The translations under genes and the position numbers were made by a program. A model generated the notes under the pieces. The model ran no database searches. It was not told where the DNA came from and saw only the letters and a program-made list of their open reading frames with translations. Positions 33,607 to 47,500 of a DNA stretch of 64,000 nucleotides are shown here, piece after piece. The number at the start of each line of letters is the position of its first letter. The first letter of the stretch is position 1. The DNA lies in assembly GCA_026724425.1 (NCBI GenBank), contig JAIUCV010000001.1:19438970-19502969 (forward strand). Direction: 5' to 3'. This stretch comes from Erythrophleum ivorense. Its lineage: Eukaryota; Streptophyta; Magnoliopsida; Fabales; Fabaceae.

Positions 33607-36600
33607 GTGTGCGATTTCGGCAAAGGGTTGACTGAAACTTTGACCGAATGATTCGAGATAGTTACAAGCCCCATAAAATTGAAAGAAAATGTCTTTAATA
33701 AATTAGAGGACCTAAAGTTTCATATGAAAAGGCGGGTTCTCAAAAAGAAGTTAAAACAAGCATAAACGGAGAGCTAAAGCAGAGGGACAAAATGAGAATT
33801 TTAGAAAAAGTTAAATCATGACCTTTTTCCATATAACAGCTGCGCCACCTTCTTCGTCATTTGGAATTGACATTTCCAGCCTTGTACCAGAACCCCCATG
33901 GCGTGAAGGGAGAGGGAAGAGAGAGAAAGGAAAAATAAGCAAGAAAGGTGTGAAAATGACATTTTTTCTCATACTCTTCCCTTCACAAATCTGATTCCTC
34001 TCTTGAAGAGCTTTCTTTTAATAGTTTCACTTCTTTAAAAGGACCATCTTTGTGGTTGGTACATTGGAGGAAGGAAGGTGTTTGAGGAAAGCAAGCTAAC
34101 CATGAAATTCTCCATTGAATAAGGAAGCTATAATGGTTTAAAACTCTTCTAGTATGCAATTTCTCAAAAAAGGGTTGACTGAAACTTTGACCGAATGATT
34201 CGAGAGAGTTACAAACCCCATAAAATTGAAAGAAAATGTCCTTAAAAAATTAAAGGACCTAAATTTTCATATGAAATGATGGTTCTCCAAAAGAAGTCAA
34301 AACAAGCATAGACGGAGAGCTAAAGCAGAGGGACAAAATGAGAATTTTACAAAAAGTCAAATCATTACCATTTTCCATATAACAGCTGCGCCACCTTCTT
34401 TTTCATTTAGAATTGACATTTCCAGCCTCGTACCAGAACCCCCATGGCGTGAAGGGAGAGGAAAGAGAGAGAAAGGAAAAACAAGCAAGAAAGGTGTGAA
34501 AATGACATTTTTTTTCATACTCTTCCCTTCACAAATCTGATTCCTCTCTTTAAGAGCTTTCTTTTAATGGTTTCACTTCTTTAAAAGGACCATCTTTGTG
34601 GCTGGTATGTTGGAGGAACGAAGGCGTTTGAGGAAAGCAAGCCAACCATAAAATTCTCCATTGAATAAGGAAGCTATTATGGTTTAAAACTCTTCTAGTG
34701 TGCGATTTCGGCAAAGGGTTGACTGAAACTTTGACCGAATGATTCGAGATAGTTACAAGCCCCATAAAATTGAAAGAAAATGTCTTTAATAAATTAGAGG
34801 ACCTAAAGTTTCATATGAAAAGGCGGGGTTCTCAAAAAGAAGTTAAAACAAGCATAAACGGAGAGCTAAAGCAGAGGGACAAAATGAGAATTTTAGAAAA
34901 AGTTAAATCATGACCTTTTTCCATATAACAGCTGCGCCACCTTCTTCGTCATTTGGAATTGACATTTCCAGCCTTGTACCAGAACCCCCATGGCGTGAAG
35001 GGAGAGGGAAGAGAGAGAAAGGAAAAATAAGCAAGAAAGGTGTGAAAATGACATTTTTTCTCATACTCTTCCCTTCACAAATCTGATTCCTCTCTTGAAG
35101 AGCTTTCTTTTAATAGTTTCACTTCTTTAAAAGGACCATCTTTGTGGTTGGTACATTGGAGGAAGGAAGGTGTTTGAGGAAAGCAAGCTAACCATGAAAT
35201 TCTCCATTGAATAAGGAAGCTATAATGGTTAAAACTCTTCTAGTATGCAATTTCTCAAAAAAGGGTTGACTGAAACTTTGACCGAATGATTCGAGAGAGT
35301 TACAAACCCCATAAAATTGAAAGAAAATGTCCTTAAAAAATTAAAGGACCTAAATTTTCATATGAAAATGATGGTTCTCCAAAAGAAGTCAAAACAAGCA
35401 TAGACGGAGAGCTAAAGCAGAGGGACAAAATGAGAATTTTACAAAAAGTCAAATCATTACCATTTTCCATATAACAGCTGCGCCACCTTCTTTTTCATTT
35501 AGAATTGACATTTCCAGCCTCGTACCAGAACCCCCATGGCGTGAAGGGAGAGGAAAGAGAGAGAAAGGAAAAACAAGCAAGAAAGGTGTGAAAATGACAT
35601 TTTTTTTCATACTCTTCCCTTCACAAATCTGATTCCTCTCTTTAAGAGCTTTCTTTTAATGGTTTCACTTCTTTAAAAGGACCATCTTTGTGGCTGGTAT
35701 GTTGGAGGAACGAAGGCGTTTGAGGAAAGCAAGCCAACCATAAAATTCTCCATTGAATAAGGAAGCTATTATGGTTAAAACTCTTCTAGTGTGCGATTTC
35801 GGCAAAGGTTGACTGAAACTTTGACCGAATGATTCGAGATAGTTACAAGCCCCATAAAATTGAAAGAAAATGTCTTTAATAAATTAGAGGACCTAAAGTT
35901 CATATGAAAAGGCGGGTTCTCAAAAAGAAGTTAAAACAAGCATAAACGGAGAGCTAAAGCAGAGGGACAAAATGAGAATTTTAGAAAAAGTTAAATCATG
36001 ACCTTTTTCCATATAACAGCTGCGCCACCTTCTTCGTCATTTGGAATTGACATTTCCAGCCTTGTACCAGAACCCCCATGGCGTGAAGGGAGAGGGAAGA
36101 GAGAGAAAGGAAAAATAAGCAAGAAAGGTGTGAAAATGACATTTTTTCTCATACTCTTCCCTTCACAAATCTGATTCCTCTCTTGAAGAGCTTTCTTTTA
36201 ATAGTTTCACTTCTTTAAAAGGACCATCTTTGTGGTTGGTACATTGGAGGAAGGAAGGTGTTTGAGGAAAGCAAGCTAACCATGAAATTCTCCATTGAAT
36301 AAGGAAGCTATAATGGTTAAAACTCTTCTAGTATGCAATTTCTCAAAAAAGGGTTGACTGAAACTTTGACCGAATGATTCGAGAGAGTTACAAACCCCAT
36401 AAAATTGAAAGAAAATGTCCTTAAAAAATTAAAGGACCTAAATTTTCATATGAAAATGATGGTTCTCCAAAAGAAGTCAAAACAAGCATAGACGGAGAGC
36501 TAAAGCAGAGGGACAAAATGAGAATTTTACAAAAAGTCAAATCATTACCATTTTCCATATAACAGCTGCGCCACCTTCTTTTTCATTTAGAATTGACATT

Positions 36601-37968
36601 TCCAGCCTCGTACCAGAACCCCCATGGCGTGAAGGGAGAGGAAAGAGAGGAGAAAGGAAAAACAAGCAAGAAAGGTGTGAAAATGACATTTTTTTTCATA
36701 CTCTTCCCTTCACAAATCTGATTCCTCTCTTTAAGAGCTTTCTTTTAATGGTTTCACTTCTTTAAAAGGACCATCTTTGTGGCTGGTATGTTGGAGGAAC
36801 GAAGGCGTTTGAGGAAAGCAAGCCAACCATAAAATTCTCCATTGAATAAGGAAGCTATTATGGTTAAAACTCTTCTAGTGTGCGATTTCGGCAAAGGGTT
36901 GACTGAAACTTTGACCGAATGATTCGAGATAGTTACAAGCCCCATAAAATTGAAAGAAAATGTCTTTAATAAATTAGAGGACCTAAAGTTTCATATGAAA
37001 AGGCGGGTTCTCAAAAAGAAGTTAAAATAAGCATAAACGGAGAGCTAAAGCAGAGGGACAAAATGAGAATTTTAGAAAAAGTTAAATCATGACCTTTTTC
37101 CATATAACAGCTGCGCCACCTTCTTCGTCATTTGGAATTGACATTTCCAGCCTTGTACCAGAACCCCCATGGCGTGAAGGGAGAGGGAAGAGAGAGAAAG
37201 GAAAAATAAGCAAGAAAGGTGTGAAAATGACATTTTTTCTCATACTCTTCCCTTCACAAATCTGATTCCTCTCTTGAAGAGCTTTCTTTTAATAGTTTCA
37301 CTTCTTTAAAAGGACCATCTTTGTGGTTGGTACATTGGAGGAAGGAAGGTGTTTGAGGAAAGCAAGCTAACCATGAAATTCTCCATTGAATAAGGAAGCT
37401 ATAATGGTTAAAACTCTTCTAGTATGCAATTTCTCAAAAAAGGGTTGACTGAAACTTTGACCGAATGATTCGAGAGAGTTACAAACCCCATAAAATTGAA
37501 AGAAAATGTCCTTAAAAAATTAAAGGACCTAAATTTTCATATGAAAATGATGGTTCTCCAAAAGAAGTCAAAACAAGCATAGACGGAGAGCTAAAGCAGA
37601 GGGACAAAATGAGAATTTTACAAAAAGTCAAATCATTACCATTTTCCATATAACAGCTGCGCCACCTTCTTTTTCATTTAGAATTGACATTTCCAGCCTT
37701 GTACCAGAACCCCCATGGCGTGAAGGGAGAGGGAAGAGAGAGAAAGGAAAAATAAGCAAGAAAGGTGTGAAAATGACATTTTTTCTCATACTCTTCCCTT
37801 CACAAATCTGATTCCCCTCTTTAAGAGCTTTCTTTTAATGGTTTCACTTCTTTAAAAGGACCATCTTTGTGGCTGGTACATTGGAGGAAGGAAGGTGTTT
37901 TAGGAAAACAAGCTAACCATGAAATTCTCCATTGAATAAGGAGGCTATTATGGTTTAAAACTCTTCCA
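33607..37968 (+). repeat. Higher-order repeat 1: ~1,091-bp dimers, four copies
   Basis: Type 1 anchors at 33,607, 34,698, 35,789 and 36,878 and type 2 anchors at 34,152, 35,243, 36,331 and 37,422: strict alternation with 1,088-1,091 spacing. Dimers differ only by scattered single bases and 1-nt indels, so this is the youngest amplification. The last type 2 unit becomes mosaic after about 37,680. Confidence 0.9.
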
Positions 37969-39604
37969 GTGTGCGATTTCTCAAAAAAGGGTTGACTGAA
38001 ACTTTGACCGAATGATTCGAGAGAGTTACAAATCCATAAAATTGAAAGAAAATGTCCTTAAAAAATTAGAGGACCTAAATTTTCATATGAAAAAGATGGT
38101 TCTCAAAAAGAAGTCAAAACAAGCATAAACGGAGAGCTAAAGCAGAGGGACAAAATGAGAATTTTAGAAAAAGTTAAATCATTACCATTTTCCGTATAAC
38201 AGCTGCGCCACCTTCTTCATCATTTAGAATTGACATTTCCAGTCTCGTACCAGAACTCCCATGGCGTGAAGGGAGAGGAAGAGAGAGAAAGGAAAAACAA
38301 CCAAGAAAGGTGTGAAAATGACATTTTTTTTCATACTCTTCCCTTCACAAATCTGATTCCTCTCCTTAAGAGCTTTCTTTTAATGGTTTCACTTCTTTAA
38401 AAGGACCATCTTTGTGGCTGGTACATTGGAGGACGGAAGGTGTTTTGAGGAAGCAAGCTAACCATGAAATTTTCCATTGAATAAGGAAGCTATTAAGGTT
38501 AAAACTCTTCTAGTGTGCAATTTCTCAAAAAAGTGTTGACTGAAACTTTAACCGAAAGATTCGAGAGAGTTACAAACCCAATAAAATTGAAAGAAAATGT
38601 CCTTAAAAAATTAAAGGACCTAAATTTTCATATGAAAAAGAGGGTTCTCAAAAAGAAGTCAAAACAAGCATAAACGGAGAGCAAAAGCAAAGGGACAAAA
38701 TGAGAATTTTAGAAAAAGTTAAATCATTACCATTTTCCATATTACCGCTACGCCACCTTCTTCTTCATTTAGAATTGACATTTCCAGCCTTGTACCAGAA
38801 CCCCCATGGCGTGAAGGGAGAGGGAAGAGAGAGAAAGGAAAAACAAGCAAGAAAGGTGTGGAAAATGACATTTTTTCTCATACTCTTCCCTTCACAAATA
38901 TGATTCCTCTCTTTAAGAGCTTTCTTTTAATGGTTTCACTTCTTTAAAAGGACCATCTTTGTGGCTGCTACGTTGGAGGAAGCAAGGTGTTTGAGGAAAG
39001 CAAGCCAACCAAGAAATTCTCCATTGAATAAAGAAGCTATTAAGGTTAAAACTCTTCTAGTGTGCAATTTCTCAAAAAAGGGTTGACTGAAACTTTGACC
39101 GAATGATTCGAGAGAGTTACAAACCCCATAAAATTGAAAGAAAATGTCCTTAAAAAATTAAGGGACCTAAATTTTCATATGAAAAGAGGGTTCTCGAAAA
39201 GAAGTCAAAACAAGCATAAACGGAGAGCAAAAGCAAAGGGACAAAATGAGAATTTTAGAAAAAGTTAAATCATTACCGTTTTCCATATTACCGCTACGCC
39301 ACCTTCTTCTTCATTAGGAATTGACATTTCCAGCCTTGTACCAGAACCCCCATGGCTTGAAGGGAGAGGGAAGAGAGAGAAAGGAAAAACAAGCAAGAAA
39401 GGTGTGAAAAAGACATTTTTTCTCATACTCTTCCCTTCACAAATCTGATTCCTCTCTTTAAGAGTTTTCTTTTAATGGTTTCACTTCTTTAAAAGGACCA
39501 TCTTTGTGGCTGGTACGTTGGAGGAAGGAAGGTGTTTGAGGAAAGCAAGCTAACCATGAAATTCTCCATTGAATAAGGAAGCTATTAAGGTTAAAACTCT
39601 TCTA

Positions 39605-42600
39605 ATGTGCAATTTCTCAAAAAAGGGTTGACTGAAACTTTGACCGAATGATTCAAGAGAGTTAGAAGCCCCATAAAATTGAAAGAAAATGTCCTTAAAA
39701 AAGTAAAGGACCTAACTTTTCATATGAAAAAGAGGGTTCTCAAAAAGAAGTCAAAACAAGCATAAACGGAGAGCAAAAGCAAAGGGGCAAAATGAGAATT
39801 TTAGAAAAAGTTAAATCATTACCATTTTCCATATTACCACTACGCCACCTTCTTCTTCATTTAGAATTGACATTTCCAGCCTTGTACGAGAACACCCATG
39901 GCGTGAAGGGAGAGGGAAGAGAGAGAAAGGAAAAACAAGCAAGAAAGGTGTGAAAATGACATTTTTTTCTCATACTCTTCCCTTCACAAATCTGATTCTT
40001 CTCTTTAAGAGCTTTCTTTTAATGGTTTCACTTCTTTAAAAGGACCATCTTTGTGGCAGGTATGTTGGAGGAAGGAAGGTGTTTGAGGAAAGCAAGCTAA
40101 CCATGAAATTCTCCATTGAATAAGGAAGCTATTAAGGTTAAAACTCTTCTAGTGTGCAATTTCTCAAAAAAGGGTTGACTGAAACTTTGACCGAAAGATT
40201 CGAGAGAGTTACAAACCGCATAAAATTGAAAGAAAATGTCCTTAAAAAATTAAAGGACCGAAATTTTCATATGAAAAAGATGGTTCTCAAAAAGAAGTCA
40301 AAACAAGCATAAACGGAGAGCAAAAGCAAAGGGACAAAATGCGAATTTTAGAAAAAGTTAAATCATTACCATTTTCCATATTACCGCTACGCCACCTTCT
40401 TCTTCATTTAGAATTGACATTTCCAGCCTTGTACCAGAACCCCCATGGCATGAAAGGAGAGGGAAGAGAGAGAAAGGAAAAACAAGCAAGAAAGGTATGA
40501 AAATGACATTTTTTCTCATACTCTTCCCTTCACAAATCTGATTCCTCTCTTTAAGAGTTTTCTTTTAATGGTTTCACTTCTTTAAAAGGACCATCTTTGT
40601 GGCTGGTACGTTGGAGGAAGGAAGGTGTTTGAGGAAAGCAAGCTAACCATGAAATTCTCCATTGAATAAGGAAGCTATTAAGGTTAAAACTCTTCTAGTG
40701 TGCAATTTCTCAAAAAAGGGTTGACTGAAACTTTGACCGAAAGATTTGAGAGTGTTACAAACCCCATAAAATTGAAAGAAAATGTCCTTAAAAAATTAAA
40801 GGACCTAAATTTTCATATGAGAAAGAGGGTTCTCAAAAAGAAGTCAAAACATGCATAAACGGAGAGCAAAAGCAAAGGGACAAAATGAGAATTTTAGAAA
40901 AAGTTAAATCATTACCATTTTCCATATTACCGCTACGCCACCTTCTTCTTCATTTAGAATTGACATTTCTAGCCTTATACCAGAACCCCCAAGGCGTGAA
41001 GGGAGAGGGAAGAGAGAGAAAGGAAAAACAAGCAAGAAAGGTGTGAAAATGACATTTTTTCTCATACTCTTCCCTTCACAAATCTGATTCCTCTCTTTAA
41101 GAGTTTTCTTTTAATGGTTTCACTTCTTTAAAAGGACCATCTTTGTGGCTGGTACGTTGGAGGAAGGAAGGTGTTTGAGGAAAGCAAGCTAACCATGAAA
41201 TTCTCCATTGAATAAGGAAGCTATTAAGGTTAAAACTCTTCTAATGTGCAATTTCTCAAAAAAGGGTTAACTGAAACTTTGACCGAAAGATTCGAGAGAG
41301 TTACAAGCCCCATAAAATTGAAAGAAAATGTCCTTAAAAAAGTAAAGGACCTAAATTTTCATATGAAAAAGAGGGTTCTCAAAAAGAAGTCAAAACAAGC
41401 ATAAACGGAGAGCAAAAGCAAAAGGGCAAAATGAGAATTTTAGAAAAAGTTAAATCATTACCATTTTCCATATTACCGCTACGCCACCTTCTTCTTCATT
41501 TAGAATTGACATTTCCAGCCTTGTACCAGAACCCACATGGCGTGAAGGGAGAGGGAAGAGAGAGAAAGGAAAGACAAGCAAGAAAGGTGTGAAAATGACA
41601 TTTTTTTCTCATACTCTTCCCTTCACAAATCTGATTCCTCTCTTTAAGAGCTTTCTTTTAATGGTTTCACTTCTTTAAAAGGACCATCTTTGTGGCAGGT
41701 ACGTTGGAGGAAGGAAGGTGTTTGAGGAAAGCAAGCTAACCATGAAATTCTCCATTGAATAAGGAAGCTATTAAGGTTAAAACTCTTCTAGTGTGCAATT
41801 TCTCAAAAAAGGGTTGACTGAAACTTTGACCGAAAGATTCGAGAGAGTTACAAACCCCATAAAATTGAAAGAAAATGTCCTTAAAAAATTAAAGGACCGA
41901 AATTTTCATATGAAAAATATGGTTCTTAAAAAGAAGTCAAAACAAGCATAAACGGAGAGCAAAAGCAAAGGGACAAAATGCGAATTTTAGAAAAAGTTAA
42001 ATCATTACCATTTTCCATATTACCGCTACGCCACCTTCTTCTTCATTTAGAATCGACATTTCCAGCCTTGTACCAGAACCCCCATGGCATGAAAGGAGAG
42101 GGAAGAGAGAGAAAGGAAAAACAAGCAAGAAAGGTGTGAAAATGACATTTTTTTCTCATACTCTTCCCTTCACAAATCTGATTCCTCTCTTTAAGAGTTT
42201 TCTTTTAATGGTTTCACTTCTTTAAAAGGACCATCTTTGTGGCTAGTACATTGGAGGAAGGAAGGTGTTTGAGGAAAGCAAGCTAACCATGAAATTCTCC
42301 ATTGAATAAGGAAGCTATTAAGGTTAAAACTCTTCTAGTGTGCAATTTCTCAAAAAAGGGTTGACTGAAACTTTGACCGAAAGATTTTTAGAGAGTTACA
42401 AACCCCATAAAATTGAAAGAAAATGTCCTTAAAAAATTAAAGGACCTAAATTTTCATATGAAAAAGATGGTTCTCAAAAAGAAGTCAAAACAAGCATAAA
42501 CGGAGAGCTAAAGCAAAGGGACAAAATGAGAATTTCACAAAAAGTTAAATCATTAACATTTTCCATATTACCGCTGCGCCACCTTCTTCTTCATTTAGAA

Positions 42601-42884
42601 TTGACATTTCCAGCCTTGTACCAGAACCCCCAAGGCGTGAAGGGAGAGGGAAGAGAGAGAAAGGAAAAAGAAGCAATAAAGGTGTGAAAATGACACTTTT
42701 TCTCATACTCTTCGCTTCACAAATATGATTCCTCTCTTTAAGAGCTTTCTTTTAATGGTTTCACTTCTTTAAAAGGACCATCTTTGAGGCTGGTACGTTG
42801 GAGGAAGGAAGGTGTTTGAGGAAAGCAAACTAACCATGAAATTCTCCATTGAATAAGGAAGCTATTACGGTTAAAACTCTTCTA
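39605..42884 (+). repeat. Higher-order repeat 2: ~1,639-bp trimers, two copies
   Basis: Private markers recur three units apart: 'tctaatgtgc' at 39,601 and 41,240; 'gtggcaggta' near 40,054 and 41,693; 'aaaatgcgaatt' near 40,337 and 41,977; 'ggcatgaaaggag' near 40,447 and 42,086. Offset about 1,639-1,640 each time. Confidence 0.85.
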
Positions 42885-44513
42885 GTGTGCAATTTCTCAA
42901 AAAAGGGTTGACTGAAACTTTGACCGAATGATTCGAGTTACAAACCCCATAAAATTAAAAGAAAATGTCCTTAAAAAATTAGAGGACCTAAATTTTCATA
43001 TGAAAAAGAGGGTTCTCAAAAAAAAGTCAAAACAAGCATAAACGGAGAGCTAAAGCAGAGGGACAAAATGAGAATTTTACAAAAAGTTAAATCCTTACAA
43101 TTTTCCATATAACCGCTGCGCCACCTTCTTCTTCATTTAGAATTGACATTTCCAGCCTTGTACCAGAACCCCCATGGTGTGAAGGGAGAGGGAAGAGAGA
43201 GAAAGGAAAAACAAGCAAGAAACGTGTGAAAATGACATTTTTTTCATACACTTCCCTTCACAAATATGATTCCTCTCCTTAAGAGCTTTCTTTTAATGGT
43301 TTCACTTCTTTAAAAGGACCATCTTTGTGGCTGGTACATTGGAGGAAGGAAGGTGTTTGAGGAAAGCAAGCTAACCATGAAATTCTCCATTGAATAAGGA
43401 AGCTATTAAGGTTAAAACTCTTCTAGTGTGCAATTTCTCAAAAAAGGGTTGACTGAAACTTTGACCGAAAGATTTTTAGAGAGTTACAAACCCCATAAAA
43501 TTGAAGGAAAATGTCCTTAAAAAATTAAAGGACCTAAATTTTCATATGAAAAAGATGGTTCTCAAAAAGAAGTCAAAACAAGCATAAACGGAGAGCTAAA
43601 GCAAAGGGACAAAATGAGAATTTCACAAAAAGTTAAATCATTAACATTTTCCATATTACCGCTGCGCCACCTTCTTCTTCATTTAGAATTGACATTTCCA
43701 GCCTTGTACCAGAACCCCCAAGGCGTGAAGGGAGAGGGAAGAGAGAGAAAGGAAAAAGAAGCAATAAAGGTTTGAAAATGACACTTTTTCTCATACTCTT
43801 CGCTTCACAAATATGATTCCTCTCTTTAAGAGCTTTCTTTTAATGGTTTCACTTCTTTAAAAGGACCATCTTTGAGGCTGGTACGTTGGAGGAAGGAAGG
43901 TGTTTGAGGAAAGCAAACTAACCATGAAATTCTCCATTAAATAAGGAAGCTATTACGGTTAAAACTCTTCTAGTGTGCAATTTCTCAAAAAAGGGTTGAC
44001 TGAAACTTTGACCGAATGATTCGACTTACAAACCCCATAAAATTAAAAGAAAATGTCCTTAAAAAATTAGAGGACCTAAATTTTCATATGAAAAAGATGG
44101 TTCTAAAAAAGAAGTCAAAACAAGCATAAACGGAGAGCTAAAGCAGAGGGACAAAATGAGAATTTTACAAAAAGTTAAATCCTTACAATTTTCCATATAA
44201 CCGCTGCGCCACCTTCTTCTTCATTTAGAATTGACATTTCCAGCCTTGTACCAGAACCCCCATGGCGTGAAGGGAGAAGGAAGAGAGAGAAAGGAAAAAC
44301 AAGCAAGAAACGTGTGAAAATGACATTTTTTTCATACACTTCCCTTCACAAATATGATTCCTCTCCTTAAGAGCTTTCTTTTAATGGTTTCACTTCTTTA
44401 AAAGGACCATCTTTGTGGCTGGTATGTTGGAGGAAGGAAGGACTTTGAGGAAAGCAAGCTAACCATAAAATTCTCCATTAAATAAGGAAGCTCTTATGGT
44501 CAAAATTCTTCCA
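42338..44513 (+). repeat. Higher-order repeat 3: ~1,088-bp dimers, two copies
   Basis: Markers 'gatttttagagag' (near 42,384 and 43,471), 'ttgaggctgg' and a short deletion 'gattcgagttac/gattcgacttac' recur one dimer apart. It overlaps the end of the trimer block, so the two amplifications happened at different times. Confidence 0.8.
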
Positions 44514-47500
44514 GTGTGCGATTTCGGGAAAGGGTTGACTGAAACTTTGACGGGATGGTTCGAGATAGTTACAAATCCCTTAAAATTGAAAGAAAATGTG
44601 TTTAAAAAATTAGAGGACCTAAATTTTCATACGAAACAGATAGATCTCAAAAAGAAGATAAACAAGCATAAACGGAGAGCTAAAGCAAATGGATAAAATG
44701 AGAATTTTACAAAAAGTTAAATCATTACCATTTTCCATATAACAGTTGTGCCACCTTCTTCATCATATAGAATTGACATTTCTAGCCTTGTACCAGAACC
44801 CCCATGGCGTGAAGGGAGAGGGAAGGGAGAGAAAAGAAAAACAAGCAAGAAAGGTGTGAAAATGACATTTTTTCTCATACTCTTCCCTTCACAAATCTGA
44901 TTCCCCGCTTTAAGAGCTTTCTTTTAATGTTTTCACTTCTTTAAAAGGACCATCTTTGTGGCTGGTACGTTGGAGGAAGGAAGGTGTTTGAGGAAAGCAA
45001 GCTAACCATGAAATTCTCAATTGAATAAGGAAGCTATTATGGCTAAAACTCATCCAATGTGCGATTTCTAAAAAAAGGGTTGACTGAAGCTTTGACCGAA
45101 TGATTCGAGAGAGTTACAAACCCCATAAAATTGAAAGAAAATGTCCTTAAAAAATTAGAGGACCTAAATTTTCATATGACAAAGATGGTTCTCAAAAAGA
45201 AGTCAAAACAAGCATAAACGGTGAGCTAAAGCAAAGGGACCAAATGAGAAATTACAAAAAGTTAAATCATTACCATTTTCCATATTACCGCTGCGCCACC
45301 TTCTTCTTCATTTAGAATTGACATTTCCAGCGTTGTACCAGAACCCCCATGGCGTGAAGGGAGAGGGAAGAGAGAGAAAGGAAAAACAAGCAAGAAAGGT
45401 GTGAAAATGACATTTTTTCTCATACTCTTCGCTTCACAAATCTGATTCCTCTCTTTAAGAGCTTTCTTTTAATGGTTTCACTTCTTTAAAAGGACCATCT
45501 TTATGGCTGGTACGTTGGAGGAAGGAAGGTGTTTGAGGAAAGCAAGCTAACCATGAAATTCTCCATTGAATAAGGAAGCTATTATGGCTAAAACTCTTCC
45601 AGTGTGTGATTTCTCAAAAAAGGGTTGACTAAAACTTTGACCGAATGATTCGAGAGAGTTACAAACCCCATAAAATTGAAAGAAAATGTCCTTAAAAAAT
45701 TAAAGGACCTAAATTTTCATATGAAAAAGATGGTTCTCAAAAAGAAGTCAAAACAAGCATAAACGGAGAGCTAAAGCAGAGGGACAAAATGTGAATTTTA
45801 CAAAAAGTTTAATCATTACCATTTTCCATATAACCGCTGCGCCACCTTCTTCTTCATTTAGAATTGACATTTCCAGCGTTGTACCAGAACCCCCATGGCA
45901 TGAAGGGAAAGGGAAGAGAGAGAAAGGAAAAACAAGCAAGAAAGGTGTGAAAATGACATTTTTTCTCATACTCTTCGCTTCACAAATCTGATTCCTCTCT
46001 TTAAGCACTTTCTTTTAATGGTTTCACTTCTTTAAAAGGACCACTTTGTGGCTGGTATGTTGGAGGAAGGAAGGTGCTTTCGGAAAGCAAGCTAACCATA
46101 AAATTGTCCATTGACAAGGAAGCTATTATGGTTAAAACTCTTCCAGTGTGCGATTTCGGCAAAGGGTTGACTAAAACTTTGACCAGATGATTCGAGATAG
46201 TTACAAACCCCATAACATTGAAAGAAAATGTCTTTAAAAAATTAGAGGACCTAAATTTTCATTTGAAAAAGATGGTTCTCAAAAAGAAGTTAAAACAAGC
46301 ATAAACAGAGAGCTAAAGCAGAGAGACAAAATGAGAATTTTAGAAAAAGTTAAATCATCACCTTTCTCCATATAACAACTGTGCCACATTCTTCTTCATT
46401 TAGAATTGACACTTCCAGCCTTGTACCCGAACTCCCATAGCGTGAAAGAAAAGGAAAAAGAGAGAATGCAAAAAGAAGCAAGAAAGGTGTGAAAATGACA
46501 TTTTTTTCATACTCTTCCCTTTCACAAATCTGATTCCTCTCTTTAAGAGCTTTATTTTAATGGTTTCACTTCTTCAAAAGGACCATCTTTATGGCTGGTA
46601 TGTTGGAGGAAGGAAGGTGTTTGAGGAAAGCAAGCTAACCATAAAATTCTCCAATGAATAAGGAAGCTATTATGGTTAAAACTCTTCCAGTGTGCGATTT
46701 TGGCAAATGGATGATTGAAACTTTGACCAGATGATTCGAGATAGTTACAAACCCCAAAAAAATTGAAGGAAAATGTCTACAAAAAATTAGAGGACCTAAA
46801 TTTTCATATGAAAAGCTGGTTCTCAAAAAGAAGTCAAAACAAGCATAAACGGAGAGCTAAAGCAGAGGGACAAAATGAGAATTTTGGAAAAAGTTAAATC
46901 ATTACCATTTTCCATATAACAGCTATGCCACCTTCTTCTTCATTTAGAATTGACATTTCGTGCCTTGTACCAGAACCCCTATGGCGTGAAGGGAGAGGGA
47001 AGAGAGAGAAAGGAAAAACAAGCAAGAATGGTGTGAAAATGACATTTTTTTTCATACTCTTCCCTTTACAAATTTGATTCCTCTCTTTAAGAGCTTTCTT
47101 TTAATGGTTTCACTTCTTTAAAAGGACCATCTTTGTGGCTGGGATGTTGGAGGAAGGAAGGTCTTTGAGGACAGCAAGCTAACCATAAAATTCTCCATTG
47201 AATAAGGAAGCTATTATGGTTAAAACTCTTCCAGTGTGCGATTTCGGCAAAGGGATGATTGAAACTTTGACCGGATGATTCAAGATAGTTACAAACCCCA
47301 AACATTGAAAGAAAATGTCTTTAACAAATTAGAGGACCTAAATTTTCATTTGAAAAAGATAGTTCTCAAAAAGAAATTAAAACAAGCATAAACGAAGAGC
47401 TAAAGCAGAGGGACAAAAGGAGAATTTTAGAAAAAGTTAAATCATTACCTTTTTCCATATAATAGCTGCGCCACCTTCTTCTTCATTTACAATTGACATT

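Noticed and set aside
33483..33674. A 63-codon minus-strand ORF repeated almost unchanged at 34,550-34,765, 36,754-36,945, 46,001-46,213, 47,651-47,869 and 48,185-48,412
   Set aside because: It is a by-product of copying: it lies antisense to the promoter-leader unit, and is broken by 1-nt indels in sister units; no start context or domain.
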